NCBI RefSeq assembly: GCF_014712225.1
Contig: NZ_JACXBW010000005.1
Coordinates: 221,161 to 285,160, forward strand
Direction of reading: 5' to 3'
DNA from: Pseudarthrobacter sulfonivorans
Lineage (GTDB): Bacteria; Actinomycetota; Actinomycetes; Actinomycetales; Micrococcaceae
Length of the DNA stretch: 64,000 nucleotides
Within the stretch, counting starts at the first letter, position 1. Each line of letters opens with the position of its first letter. Below, one piece after another: positions 44,033 through 53,310 of the stretch. The notes below the pieces were generated by a model. It was not told the origin of the DNA. It saw nothing but the letters and a program-made list of their open reading frames with translations, and did no database searches. The translations under genes were made by a program, and so were the position numbers.

Positions 44033-45688
44033 ATGATCCACCGCTGGAGTATCGCCCGCAGGCTGTTTGTGGCCAATCTGCTGATTGTGCTGGCCTTCAT
44101 CGCGATCGTGGGCACTGCCACCTACGTTGATGCCCGGGACCGCAGCTATGAGGAAGCCGGCCGGCGGATGACGGGGGTTGCGGCCGCTGTCGCAGCCAAT
44201 CCCCTGGTACTGCAGGCTGCTGACACCCCGGATCCGTCGGCGTCGCTGCAACCCTATGCGCTGGACGTCATGGCTGGTTCCGGGGCGGATTTCCTGACGA
44301 TCATGGCGCCGGACCGGACACGCTGGACGCATCCCCGGGACGAGGAACTCGGCAAGCCATATATCGGTTCCATCGATGCTGCGTTACGTGGCGAAGTCTT
44401 CACCGAGGTCACGGCCGGAACGCTGGGACCGTCGGTGCGGACGGTTGTTCCGGTCAAGGATGCTGCCGGAGACGTCAAGGCCCTCGTCGCTGCCGGCGTC
44501 ACGGTCCGGACAGTCGATGTTGCCCTGTCCGGCCGGTTGCCGGCACTGCTTGCCATCGGCGGCGCCCTGCTCGTCGGCGGATCACTGGCCTCCTGGCTGC
44601 TGGGCCGTTACTTGCGGCGCGTCACCCGGGGTTGGGGCCCGGAGCAGCTGGCGCAACTGTTTGCCTACTACGAATCAGTGCTTCACTCCGTCCGGGAAGG
44701 CCTTATCCTCATCGACACCAAGGGCCGGGTGGTGATGTACAACGACCAGGCAGCGGACCTGCTGGGCCTGGAACCCCACGGCTCGGACGATGATCCGTCC
44801 CGGCCGCCGTTACTGGCCGAGCTGCCGCTGGCACCGAGCCTGAAGAGTCTCTTTGAATCAGGCCGGACCGCCCTCGACGAAATCCACCTGACAGGTCCGC
44901 GGATCGTAGTGGTGAACCAGGGCCCGGCCGTGGGGCCGGCCTCCCCCGGCATCCGCCGCCCTTCCGTCTTCGGGACCGTGGCCACCATCCGCGACCGGAC
45001 GGAGATCGAGTCCCTGGGCAGTGAGCTGGAGACGATGCGGACGCTGTCCGATGCCCTCCGCGCCCAGACCCACGAGCACGCCAACCGGCTGCACACCCTG
45101 GTTTCCCTGCTGGAACTGGGCCGCACCCGGGAGGCCCTGGAGTTCGCCACCAAGGACCTCGAACTGAGCCAGCAGCTCACGGACGAAATGGTGAGCTCCG
45201 TGGACGAGCCCGTCCTCAGCGCCCTGATCATGGGGAAGGCGGCCGAAGCGAATGAACGCGGCGTCAAACTGACGCTCGCCGCCGAAGGGTCTGCGTCCGT
45301 CACGGGCCTGGCCGTCCAGGACCTTGTCACCATCCTGGGAAACCTTTTGGACAACGCGATAGACGCAGCCGCGGATGGAGGGGTACCGAAGCAGGTGCAG
45401 CTGACCGTTGAGTCCGACGCCGAGGGCCTGGACATCACTGTGGAGGATTCCGGCCCGGGCGTGGACCCTGCCGCCGTGGAGCACATCTTCCGGCACGGCT
45501 TCAGCACCAAGGCTGGGGGGCCATTCGGCCGCGGCATTGGCCTTGCCCTCGTCCGGCAGGCCGTCCAGCGGCTTGGCGGTACCATGACCATCACAGGCAC
45601 GCACGGGGCACGCTTCCATGTCTTCCTGCCGGCCCTGGCCGCCGGAACCGACACCGCCGGAACCAAAAGTGAGGGGCAGTTCCTGTGA
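44033..45688 (+). CDS. dctS: CitA/DcuS/DctS-type sensor histidine kinase
   Basis: Membrane sensor of di- or tricarboxylates. The ATG at 44033 follows GGGAGGT and gives 551 residues. The N-terminal helix (LFVANLLIVLAFIAIVGTA) and a second helix (LPALLAIGGALLVGGSLASW) bracket an extracytoplasmic PASC-type domain; a cytoplasmic PAS (VREGLILIDTKGRVVMYNDQA) and the kinase core follow. The phospho-acceptor histidine is in AQTHEHANRLHTL, and the ATPase has NLLDNAIDAA, DSGPGVDP and GRGIGLALV. The symbol is by homology and place, divergent from dctA and coupled to its regulator. Confidence 0.9.
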   Translation: MIHRWSIARRLFVANLLIVLAFIAIVGTATYVDARDRSYEEAGRRMTGVAAAVAANPLVLQAADTPDPSASLQPYALDVMAGSGADFLTIMAPDRTRWTHPRDEELGKPYIGSIDAALRGEVFTEVTAGTLGPSVRTVVPVKDAAGDVKALVAAGVTVRTVDVALSGRLPALLAIGGALLVGGSLASWLLGRYLRRVTRGWGPEQLAQLFAYYESVLHSVREGLILIDTKGRVVMYNDQAADLLGLEPHGSDDDPSRPPLLAELPLAPSLKSLFESGRTALDEIHLTGPRIVVVNQGPAVGPASPGIRRPSVFGTVATIRDRTEIESLGSELETMRTLSDALRAQTHEHANRLHTLVSLLELGRTREALEFATKDLELSQQLTDEMVSSVDEPVLSALIMGKAAEANERGVKLTLAAEGSASVTGLAVQDLVTILGNLLDNAIDAAADGGVPKQVQLTVESDAEGLDITVEDSGPGVDPAAVEHIFRHGFSTKAGGPFGRGIGLALVRQAVQRLGGTMTITGTHGARFHVFLPALAAGTDTAGTKSEGQFL

Positions 45689-46398
45689 GTGACATCCGCG
45701 TGCTCGTGGTGGAAGACGAACCGGTGGCGTCAGCCGCCCATGCAGCCTACGTGGGCCGGATGGCGGGGTTTACGCTGGCAGGCACAGCGCCCGACGGCCA
45801 GTCCGCGCTCAGGCTCCTGACAGAGTTCTCCGCCTCCGGCGAGCCGGTGGAACTTGTCCTGCTGGACATGAACCTCCCGGACCTGCACGGCCTGGACATC
45901 GCCCGGCGGATGCGCTCCGCGGGGATCCTGGCGGACATCATCGCGATTACGGCCGTACGCGAGGTGGCGATCGTCCGGAGCGCGGTGGCCATCGGGGTGG
46001 TCCAGTACCTGATCAAGCCCTTCACCTATGCCACGTTCGCGGACAAGCTGACCAGCTACAGGCTGTTCCGGGAGCAGCTGGCAGCGCCGGCAGCCGGGGC
46101 GGGCAGGGCCGGGGCGTCCCAGAGCGACGTGGACCAGGCGTTCGCCAGCCTCCGGGCGCCGTCGGAACTGCCGTTACCCAAAGGCCTGTCCGGCTCCACC
46201 CTCGACTCCGTCAAGGAGTACCTCAAACAGCAAGGAAGCGCGGTTTCGGCCACCGAAGTCATGACCGCGCTGGGCATGTCGCGGGTGACGGCCCGCCGCT
46301 ACCTCGAATACCTTGCCGACGCCGGCACGGCCACGCGGGCACCGCGCTACGGCACCCCCGGCCGCCCCGAGAACGAATACGGCTGGAAACGGCCCTAA
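45685..46398 (+). CDS. dctR: CitB/DcuR-type response regulator
   Basis: A 237-residue regulator: receiver domain with the acidic pair VVEDEP, phospho-acceptor LLDMNLPDLHG and the lysine of QYLIKPFTYATF, then a C-terminal helix-turn-helix (VSATEVMTALGMSRVTARRYLEYL) of the CitB type. GTG at 45685 overlaps the kinase stop by 4 bases. It most likely activates dctA from the divergent region. Its TAA overlaps the stop of the convergent prpE gene (4 bp). Confidence 0.92.
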   Translation: MSDIRVLVVEDEPVASAAHAAYVGRMAGFTLAGTAPDGQSALRLLTEFSASGEPVELVLLDMNLPDLHGLDIARRMRSAGILADIIAITAVREVAIVRSAVAIGVVQYLIKPFTYATFADKLTSYRLFREQLAAPAAGAGRAGASQSDVDQAFASLRAPSELPLPKGLSGSTLDSVKEYLKQQGSAVSATEVMTALGMSRVTARRYLEYLADAGTATRAPRYGTPGRPENEYGWKRP

Positions 46399-48293
46399 GC
46401 GGCACCCTCCGGCCGGAGCACACCCAGCAGCTGCGCAATCACCTCCGGGTCCTCAATGGTCGAGGGCACAACATACTCGTCGCCGTCGGCGATTTGCCGC
46501 ATGGTCTTGCGCAGGATCTTCCCTGACCTGGTCTTGGGCAGGGCCTGCACCACCGTTGCGTGCTTGAAGTCAGCCACGGGTCCGATGTTCTTCCGGACCA
46601 GGGCAACCAGTTCGCGGGCGAGCTCACCTTCGTCGGCGACCACCCCGGCCTTGAGCACGACATAGGCGCTGGCACGCTGCCCCTTGAGGGGGTCGGCCAC
46701 GCCAATGACGGCGCATTCAGCGACGGCCGGGTGGCTGGCGATGACCTGTTCGATCGCACCGGTGGACAGGCGGTGGCCGGCGACGTTGATGATGTCGTCG
46801 GTTCGGCCCATCACAAAGACGTAGCCATCGGCGTCCTGGTATCCGCTGTCGCCGGTGGCGTAGCTGCCTTCGAAGGCCGCCAGGTAGGAGGACACATAAC
46901 GGTCGTCGTTGTGCCAAAGCGTGGTCAGCGTGCCGGGAGGCAGCGGCAGCCCGAGGACAATATTGCCCTCCTCGCCCTGTTCCACCGGAGCGCCGGAGCC
47001 ATCCACGATGCTCAGCGCAAAGCCGGGCATGGGGACGGTGGGCGAGCCGGGCTTGAACGGCAGATCCTCCAGTCCGCGCGGATTGGCACAAATGGCCCAG
47101 CCGGTTTCGGTCTGCCACCAATGGTCCACCACGGGAACATCCAGGACCGAGCCGGCCCAGCGGTACGTCTCTGTATCGAGCCGCTCACCGGCCGCAAACA
47201 GTGTGCGGAGGCTTGAAATGTCGTAGCGCGCCAGCTCGGCCGCCTCGGGGTCAGCCTTGCGGATCGCCCGCAGTGCGGTGGGTGCCGTGAACAGCACGTT
47301 GACCTTATGGTCCTGGACAACGCGCCAGAACGCACCGGCGTCCGGAGTGCCCACAGGTTTGCCCTCATACAGCAGCGTGGTGGCACCGGCCAGCAGCGGG
47401 CCATAAACGATGTAGGAGTGGCCCACCACCCAGCCGACGTCGGACGCCGTCCACATCACGTCGCCGGGTCCAATGTCGTAGATGTTCGCCATGGTCCAGG
47501 AAAGCGCGACGGCGTGGCCGCCGTTGTCCCGCACCACCCCTTTGGGCGTCCCGGTGGTGCCGGAGGTGTAGAGAATATAGAGCGGATCGGTTGCGGCCAC
47601 CTCCACGGGGGCCGCCGGAACAGCTCGTTCCATGGCCTGGTCCCAGTCGAGCCAGTCCGGAAAGTCAGACAGCGCGGTGGCGAAACCTTCGCGGCCCTTG
47701 ACGATGACAGGGAGCGCGCCGGCGCTGCTCAGGGCCAGGGCTTCGGCAACGGCAGGCAGGTACTCCACCCGCCGGGACGGTTCAATCCCGCCCGAAGCGG
47801 TGACAATGACAGCAGGCCCGGCGTCGTCAATCCGCGCCGCCAGCTCCTTCGGCGCGAACCCGCCGAACACCACCGAATGGACTGCCCCCAACCGCGCCGT
47901 CGCGAGCATGGCAATCGCCGCTTCGGGAATCATGGGCATGTAGATCACCACCCGGTCGCCCTTGCCCACACCCTGCGAGCGCAGAACTCCGGCGAACCGT
48001 GCCACGAGTGCAGTCAGTTCGGCATAGGTGAAGCTGCGTTTGATTCCCAGCATGGCCGAATCGTAAATGAGTGCGTCCTGGTCGCCGCGGCCGGCTTCGA
48101 CGTGGCGGTCCAGGGCGTTGTAAGCCGTGTTGAGGGTGGCCTCCGGAAACCAGCGGAACAAGGGTGCGGCGGAGTCATCCAGGGCCGCGGCGGGTTCCCT
48201 GCTCCAGTCCACTGCCCTGGAGGCCTCCAGCCAGAAGTCCTCCCGCTGTTCCAGACTGCGTGAATAGGTGGTCCGATAGTTCGTGCCGGCCAT
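46395..48293 (-). CDS. prpE: Propionyl-CoA synthetase (acetyl-CoA synthetase-like)
   Basis: AMP-forming ligase that activates propionate to propionyl-CoA. The 632-residue protein has the acyl-adenylate motifs YTSGTTGTPKGVVRDNGGH, VVDHWWQTETGW and ATGDSGYQDADGYVFVMGRTDDIINVAGHRLS, and the regulatory lysine site LPKTRSGKILRKTMR, which is acetylated in related enzymes. Propionate rather than acetate is inferred from its place, divergent from gntR-prpDBC. A TGTATACA site lies 72 bases upstream of the start. Confidence 0.9.
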   Translation of the reverse strand: MAGTNYRTTYSRSLEQREDFWLEASRAVDWSREPAAALDDSAAPLFRWFPEATLNTAYNALDRHVEAGRGDQDALIYDSAMLGIKRSFTYAELTALVARFAGVLRSQGVGKGDRVVIYMPMIPEAAIAMLATARLGAVHSVVFGGFAPKELAARIDDAGPAVIVTASGGIEPSRRVEYLPAVAEALALSSAGALPVIVKGREGFATALSDFPDWLDWDQAMERAVPAAPVEVAATDPLYILYTSGTTGTPKGVVRDNGGHAVALSWTMANIYDIGPGDVMWTASDVGWVVGHSYIVYGPLLAGATTLLYEGKPVGTPDAGAFWRVVQDHKVNVLFTAPTALRAIRKADPEAAELARYDISSLRTLFAAGERLDTETYRWAGSVLDVPVVDHWWQTETGWAICANPRGLEDLPFKPGSPTVPMPGFALSIVDGSGAPVEQGEEGNIVLGLPLPPGTLTTLWHNDDRYVSSYLAAFEGSYATGDSGYQDADGYVFVMGRTDDIINVAGHRLSTGAIEQVIASHPAVAECAVIGVADPLKGQRASAYVVLKAGVVADEGELARELVALVRKNIGPVADFKHATVVQALPKTRSGKILRKTMRQIADGDEYVVPSTIEDPEVIAQLLGVLRPEGAA

Positions 48294-48364
48294 TGGTGTG
48301 CTCCTGTCGACTCTGACATCCTGCGCTCCATGCTATGCCGGGAGCGCGCCCTGGACAAGGGGTC

Positions 48365-48372
48365 TGTATACA
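48365..48372. promoter_or_regulatory. Candidate GntR operator, prpE side
   Basis: Palindromic TGTATACA, 72 bases upstream of prpE. The same octamer recurs 63 bases to the right, equal to six helical turns, in the same divergent region. Confidence 0.55.
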
Positions 48373-48426
48373 TCACGGGCAAGTTTTGGGTGATTTAGGC
48401 CCATTGCTTGGGGTTGGACGGGAGTT

Positions 48427-48436
48427 GTGTATACAC
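48427..48436. promoter_or_regulatory. Candidate GntR operator, gntR-prpDBC side
   Basis: Perfect 10-bp palindrome GTGTATACAC, 33 bases upstream of the gntR start. Short TGTATACA-like palindromes are typical for FCD-type GntR regulators, many of which bind GT-N-TAC-type sequences; binding by the adjacent regulator is inference. Confidence 0.6.
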
Positions 48437-48468
48437 TGACATCATCCACGGAATGAGAGGAGGGAACC

Positions 48469-49125
48469 TTGCGAGCCAGCGACAAAGCCTATGCGGCACT
48501 GCGCGAAGACATCATCGAATGGCGCCTCGCGCCGGGTACCGTCCTCGCCGAAGTGGAACAGTCTGAACGCCTCGGCGTGTCCCGCACTCCGGTCCGGGAG
48601 GCGCTCAGCAGGCTGAACGCGGAAGGGCTCACGACGGCGGCGGGCGGCCGCGGCGTCGTCGTCACCGATATCTCGCTGGACGACATCGACGAGATGTTCG
48701 AGCTCCGTGAGACCCTCGAGGGCAAGGCTGCGGCCCTCGCCGCCGAACGGGGCGAGCGCGCCGTGTTCGAGCAGCTCCACGCCGACCTTCTGCGCGCACC
48801 CGAACTGATCAGCCAGGATGATCCCGCCCGGCACGCCTACTATGCGCTGGTGGGACGCCTCGATGAGGCGATCGACGCCGCCATCTCCAACTCCTACCTC
48901 GCCCAGGCGATGCGCAGCCTGCGGGTCCACCTGGTCCGGGTCCGCCGCCTCGCGGCCGATGACGCACCGCGCCTGAACGCGGCCGCCGTCGAACACGCGG
49001 CGATAGCCGAGGCCATCGCCGCCGGCAACGCCAGACTCGCCGAAGCGGCCACCACCCTGCATCTGCACCGCAGCCTTTCCCACGTCAAAGCCACCCACTC
49101 ACCTACTGAGGAGCACCATGGTTAA
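48469..49125 (+). CDS. GntR-family (FCD) regulator of the propionate locus
   Basis: A 218-residue regulator starting at a TTG (48469) with GAGAGGAGG upstream. The winged helix is [20 protein letters not shown] ... [20 protein letters not shown], followed by the all-helical FCD ligand domain beginning [21 protein letters not shown] domains bind small organic acids, so a methylcitrate-cycle intermediate is a plausible effector. It is first in an operon with prpD (8-bp overlap) and divergent from prpE, and the two palindromes upstream are its probable targets. Confidence 0.9.
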   Translation: MRASDKAYAALREDIIEWRLAPGTVLAEVEQSERLGVSRTPVREALSRLNAEGLTTAAGGRGVVVTDISLDDIDEMFELRETLEGKAAALAAERGERAVFEQLHADLLRAPELISQDDPARHAYYALVGRLDEAIDAAISNSYLAQAMRSLRVHLVRVRRLAADDAPRLNAAAVEHAAIAEAIAAGNARLAEAATTLHLHRSLSHVKATHSPTEEHHG

Positions 49126-50638
49126 GCTCAACCACGTCCGTGTCTACAAGAGCGAAGAGAACCTCGCCCGTGAAGACCAGCTGGCCCACAAGATCGCAGA
49201 GGTCGCCGCCGACCCCGTCGAGGTCACCCCGGACGTCACCGAGATGGTCATCAACCGGGTCATCGACAACGCGTCCGTCGCCATCGCTTCCCTGAACCGC
49301 GGGCCCATCGTCGCCGCCCGCGCCCAGGCACTGACCCACGCCCCCACCACCAACGGCAAGGGCGCCGGCGTCTTTGGCATCACCGACAGGGTCTCCCCCG
49401 AATGGGCAGCCTGGGCCAACGGCGTGGCCGTCCGCGAACTCGACTACCACGACACCTTCCTGGCCGCCGACTACTCGCACCCGGGCGACAACATCCCGCC
49501 GGTCCTCGCCGTTGCACAGCACGTCGGTGCCAGCGGCCGGGACCTGATCCGCGGCATCGCCACCGGCTACGAGATCCAGGTCAACCTGGTCAAGGCCATC
49601 TGCCTGCACAAGCACAAGATCGACCACGTGGCCCACCTCGGCCCGTCCGCCGCTGCCGGCATCGGCACGCTCCTGGGCCTCGACGTCGAGACCATCTTCC
49701 AGTCCGTCGGCCAGGCGCTGCACACCACCACCGCCACCCGCCAGTCCCGCAAGGGCGAGATTTCCACCTGGAAGGCCCACGCTCCCGCGTTCGCCGGCAA
49801 GATGGCCGTTGAAGCCGTGGACCGCTCCATGCGCGGCCAGACCTCCCCCGTGCCGATCTACGAAGGCGAAGACGGCGTCATTGCCTGGATGCTGGATGGC
49901 CCGGACGCGTCCTACGAGGTTCCGCTGCCCGAAGCCGGCGAAGCAAAGCGCGCCATCATGGACACGTACACCAAGGAACACTCCGCCGAGTACCAGGCCC
50001 AGGCCTGGATCGACCTGGCCCGCAAGCTGCACAAGGAACACCCGGAGGCCACCGACCCCGCCAACGTGAAGTCGGTCCTGATCAAGACCAGCCACCACAC
50101 GCACTACGTGATCGGTTCCGGCGCCAACGACCCCCAGAAGTACAGCCCCACGGCCAGCCGCGAAACCCTGGACCACTCCATCCCGTACATCTTCACCGTC
50201 GCGCTTCAGGACGGCTCCTGGCACCACGTTGATTCCTACGCCCCGGAGCGTGCCGGCCGGCCCGACACGGTGGAGCTGTGGCACAAGGTCACCACTGAGG
50301 AAGACCCGGAATGGACCCGCCGCTACCACTCGCTGGACATCTCGGAGAAGGCCTTCGGCGGCTCCGTGGAGATCACCCTGAACGACGGCACCGTCATTAC
50401 CGATGAGATCGCCGTGGCCGACGCGCACCCGCTGGGGGCCAGGCCCTTCGCCCGCCAGCAGTACATCAATAAGTTCCGCACGCTGGCGGCCGGTCTCGTC
50501 GCCGAGCAGGAAATCGAGCGTTTCCTCGCCGCCGCCGAAAGCCTCCCGGACCTGGGCCCGGGTGAGCTTGACCAGCTGAACATCACCGCCGCCCCCGGCG
50601 TGATCAACCTCAGCGATGCGCCCGCAGGCCTCTTCTAG
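49118..50638 (+). CDS. prpD: 2-Methylcitrate dehydratase (MmgE/PrpD)
   Basis: Dehydrates 2-methylcitrate in the propionate pathway. The 506-residue protein has the MmgE/PrpD layout, with [20 protein letters not shown] at the N-terminus, [20 protein letters not shown] and [29 protein letters not shown], and [22 protein letters not shown]. It starts inside the end of gntR and precedes prpB by 35 bases. Length is typical of PrpD. Confidence 0.94.
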   Translation: MVKLNHVRVYKSEENLAREDQLAHKIAEVAADPVEVTPDVTEMVINRVIDNASVAIASLNRGPIVAARAQALTHAPTTNGKGAGVFGITDRVSPEWAAWANGVAVRELDYHDTFLAADYSHPGDNIPPVLAVAQHVGASGRDLIRGIATGYEIQVNLVKAICLHKHKIDHVAHLGPSAAAGIGTLLGLDVETIFQSVGQALHTTTATRQSRKGEISTWKAHAPAFAGKMAVEAVDRSMRGQTSPVPIYEGEDGVIAWMLDGPDASYEVPLPEAGEAKRAIMDTYTKEHSAEYQAQAWIDLARKLHKEHPEATDPANVKSVLIKTSHHTHYVIGSGANDPQKYSPTASRETLDHSIPYIFTVALQDGSWHHVDSYAPERAGRPDTVELWHKVTTEEDPEWTRRYHSLDISEKAFGGSVEITLNDGTVITDEIAVADAHPLGARPFARQQYINKFRTLAAGLVAEQEIERFLAAAESLPDLGPGELDQLNITAAPGVINLSDAPAGLF

Positions 50639-50673
50639 GCCCCCCTTTTTTCAACCTCCGACAGGGAGAACCC

Positions 50674-51579
50674 ATGCTGTACTCCAAGACCACCCCGGAG
50701 CAGAAGCGCGTGGCACTGCGCCAGATGCTCGCCTCCGGCACCATCCAGCAGTTCCCCGGCGCCTTCAATCCGCTCTCCGCACGGCTGATCGAGGAGAAGG
50801 GCTTCGCCGGCGTGTACATCTCCGGTGCAGTGCTGGCCAACGACCTTGGCCTGCCGGACATCGGATTGACCACGCTCACCGAGGTGGCCACGCGTGCCGG
50901 GCAGATCGCCCGCATGACCGACCTGCCCTCGCTGGTGGACGCCGACACCGGGTTCGGCGAGCCCATGAACGTGGCGCGCAGCATCCAGGAACTCGAAAAC
51001 GCCGGCCTGGCCGGCTGCCACATCGAGGACCAGTTCAACCCCAAGCGCTGCGGCCATCTGGACGGCAAGAACGTGGTTGACCTGGACACCGCCACCAAGC
51101 GCATCCGCGCCGCAGCTGATGCGCGGAGGGACCCGAACTTCCTCATCATGGCCCGCACCGACATCCGGGCCGTGGACGGGATCGAGGCGGCACAGGACCG
51201 CGCCCGGGCACTGGTGGAGGCCGGCGCGGACGCCATCTTCCCGGAGGCGATGAGGGACCTGACCGAGTTCCAGGCCATCCGCGATGCCGTGGACGTGCCG
51301 ATCCTGGCCAACATGACCGAATTCGGCAAGAGCGACCTGTTCACCGTTGACCAGCTGCAGTCCGTGGGCGTCAACATGGTGATCTACCCGGTCACCCTCC
51401 TGCGCATTGCCATGGGGGCTGCAGAGCGTACGCTGGAAACAATCAAGGCAACAGGGTCGCAGGAAGCACAGGTGGAGAACATGCTCACCCGTGCGCGGCT
51501 CTATGAGCTTGTGGACTACGAGGCCTACAACCACTTCGATACCGGCGTTTTCAACTTCCAGATTCCCGGCGTCCACTAG
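50674..51579 (+). CDS. prpB: 2-Methylisocitrate lyase
   Basis: Cleaves 2-methylisocitrate to pyruvate and succinate, the last step of the cycle. The 301-residue protein is of the isocitrate lyase/PEP mutase superfamily: VYISGAVLANDLGLPDIG, VDADTGFGEPMNVARSI and the signature EDQFNPKRCGHLDGKNV with the catalytic cysteine. Metal ligands in DADTGFG are present. CAGGGAG precedes the ATG. It lies between prpD and prpC in one transcript. Confidence 0.95.
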   Translation: MLYSKTTPEQKRVALRQMLASGTIQQFPGAFNPLSARLIEEKGFAGVYISGAVLANDLGLPDIGLTTLTEVATRAGQIARMTDLPSLVDADTGFGEPMNVARSIQELENAGLAGCHIEDQFNPKRCGHLDGKNVVDLDTATKRIRAAADARRDPNFLIMARTDIRAVDGIEAAQDRARALVEAGADAIFPEAMRDLTEFQAIRDAVDVPILANMTEFGKSDLFTVDQLQSVGVNMVIYPVTLLRIAMGAAERTLETIKATGSQEAQVENMLTRARLYELVDYEAYNHFDTGVFNFQIPGVH

Positions 51580-51613
51580 GACCCGAATCCCCGCAAGAAC
51601 GAAGGAGTTCAAC

Positions 51614-52759
51614 ATGGCTGCTGAAGATATCAAAAAGGGCCTGGCCGGCGTCGTGGTGGACTACACCGCGGTCTCCAAGGTCAACCCCGACACCAACTCG
51701 CTGCTGTACCGCGGCTATCCGGTCCAGGAGCTGGCCGCAAGGTGCAGCTTCGAGGAAGTGGCGTTCCTGCTTTGGAACGGCGAACTGCCCACACCGGAGG
51801 AGCTTGCGGAGTTTACCAAGCGCGAGCGCACCGGCCGTGCCCTTGATCCGGTGGTGAAGCAGGTTGTCGACACCCTGCCCACCTCCGCACACCCCATGGA
51901 CGTGTGCCGGACGGCGGCATCCGTGCTGGGCGCGCGGCATAAGCTCGCCGAGGACTCCTCGCCCGAGGCGAACATGGCCAAGGCCGTGGATCTTTTTGCC
52001 GCGATGCCGGCAGTGGTCGCCTACGACCAGCGGCGCCGCCGCGGCCAGGACGTGGTGGAACCGCGGGATGACCTGGGCTACTCAGCCAACTTCCTGTGGA
52101 TGGCATTCGGCGAAGACCCGGTGGACGAGGTCGTTGAGGCCTTCAACGTCTCGATGATCCTGTACGCGGAGCACTCGTTCAACGCTTCCACGTTCACGGC
52201 ACGGGTGGTCACCTCAACCCTTGCTGACCTTCATTCGGCGGTGACGGCTGCCATCGGCGCCCTCAAGGGGCCCTTGCACGGCGGCGCCAACGAGGCAGTG
52301 ATGCACACGTTCGACGAGATCGGCATCCGGCCCGAAGAATCGCTGGAGGAAGCCGCCGCGCGGGCGAAGACCTGGATGGAGGACGCCCTGGCCCAGAAGA
52401 AGAAGGTCATGGGCTTCGGCCACCGCGTCTACAAACACGGCGATTCCCGCGTGCCCACCATGAAGGCCGCGCTGGATAAGATGATCGCCCACTACGGGCG
52501 GCCGGAGCTGCTGGGGCTGTACAACGGGCTCGAGCAGGCCATGGACGAGGCAAAGGCCATCAAGCCGAACCTTGACTACCCGGCGGGCCCCACCTACCAC
52601 CTCATGGGCTTCGATACCCCCACGTTCACGCCGCTCTTCGTGGCCAGCCGGATCACCGGGTGGACCGCGCACATCATGGAGCAGGCCGCCTCGAACTCGC
52701 TGATCCGGCCGCTGAGCGAATACAACGGTCCGGAAGAACGGCACGTGCCGCAGTCCTAG
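51614..52759 (+). CDS. prpC: 2-Methylcitrate synthase / citrate synthase
   Basis: Condenses propionyl-CoA with oxaloacetate. The ATG at 51614 with AAGGAG upstream gives 381 residues starting MAAEDIKKGLAGVV. Citrate synthase motifs are complete: SLLYRGYPVQELA, EHSFNASTFTARV, the GPLHGGANEAVM histidine, MGFGHRVYKHGDSR and the late AHIMEQ region. The short methylcitrate synthase form fits the length. It ends the prp operon; a terminator follows at once. Confidence 0.94.
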   Translation: MAAEDIKKGLAGVVVDYTAVSKVNPDTNSLLYRGYPVQELAARCSFEEVAFLLWNGELPTPEELAEFTKRERTGRALDPVVKQVVDTLPTSAHPMDVCRTAASVLGARHKLAEDSSPEANMAKAVDLFAAMPAVVAYDQRRRRGQDVVEPRDDLGYSANFLWMAFGEDPVDEVVEAFNVSMILYAEHSFNASTFTARVVTSTLADLHSAVTAAIGALKGPLHGGANEAVMHTFDEIGIRPEESLEEAAARAKTWMEDALAQKKKVMGFGHRVYKHGDSRVPTMKAALDKMIAHYGRPELLGLYNGLEQAMDEAKAIKPNLDYPAGPTYHLMGFDTPTFTPLFVASRITGWTAHIMEQAASNSLIRPLSEYNGPEERHVPQS

Positions 52760-52768
52760 GAAATGCAC

Positions 52769-52811
52769 GACGGCGGGCCGGTCACCTTACGAAGGTGGCC
52801 GGCCCGCCGTC
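52769..52811. terminator. Terminator of the prp operon
   Basis: 20-base arms (52769-52788 and 52792-52811) with a single mismatch around ACG, followed by TGTGTGTC. It lies 9 bases after prpC and 13 bases before the stop of the convergent Nudix gene, so it may serve both. Confidence 0.9.
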
Positions 52812-52823
52812 TGTGTGTCGGCG

Positions 52824-53309
52824 TCAGCGCGTTGAGTAGTCCAGCACCTCGCGGACGGTCTCGTTGTCATCGTTCAGGACCACCGTGAGGCGCAGCAAGG
52901 ACCCCCCCAGGGCCAGCGGAAGCCAGTGGGCTGCGTCCTGCCACATCCGCTCAACAGGCAAGGAACCGACGTCGAACCATTCCGGCGCGATCTCCACGCT
53001 TTCGGATGGCTCACCGTCCCAGCGCTCCGCCACAAACAGTCGGCTGGTCATGTTCCACTCCGGCCGGGCCGGGAACTCGAAGACCACCACACCGGCGTCG
53101 CGGAGATCCTTCTCAAGGACCACCACGCCGGCTTCCTCCTGCACTTCGCGGCAGGCAGCCTCTTCATCCGTCTCCCCCGGCTCAACATGGCCGCCAAGAC
53201 CCACGATCTTGCCCATCCCGAAGCCTGTCTTCTTCGTTCCCAGCAGGACCTGCGGCATTCCGTCGGACTCGCGGGTGAGAAAGCACAGCGTGACAGCGGT
53301 GAACGTCAT
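52824..53309 (-). CDS. Nudix hydrolase (MutT / 8-oxo-dGTPase-like)
   Basis: A 161-residue Nudix protein starting at ATG 53309, one base after the xerD stop (a longer frame inside xerD is rejected). It begins MTFTAVTLCFLTRESDG and has a canonical Nudix box, GGHVEPGETDEEAACREVQE followed by EAGV. The rest matches MTH1/MutT-like sanitising enzymes (GFGMGKIVGLGGHVEPGE). The nucleotide substrate is not certain. Confidence 0.9.
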   Translation of the reverse strand: MTFTAVTLCFLTRESDGMPQVLLGTKKTGFGMGKIVGLGGHVEPGETDEEAACREVQEEAGVVVLEKDLRDAGVVVFEFPARPEWNMTSRLFVAERWDGEPSESVEIAPEWFDVGSLPVERMWQDAAHWLPLALGGSLLRLTVVLNDDNETVREVLDYSTR

Positions 53310-53310
53310 G

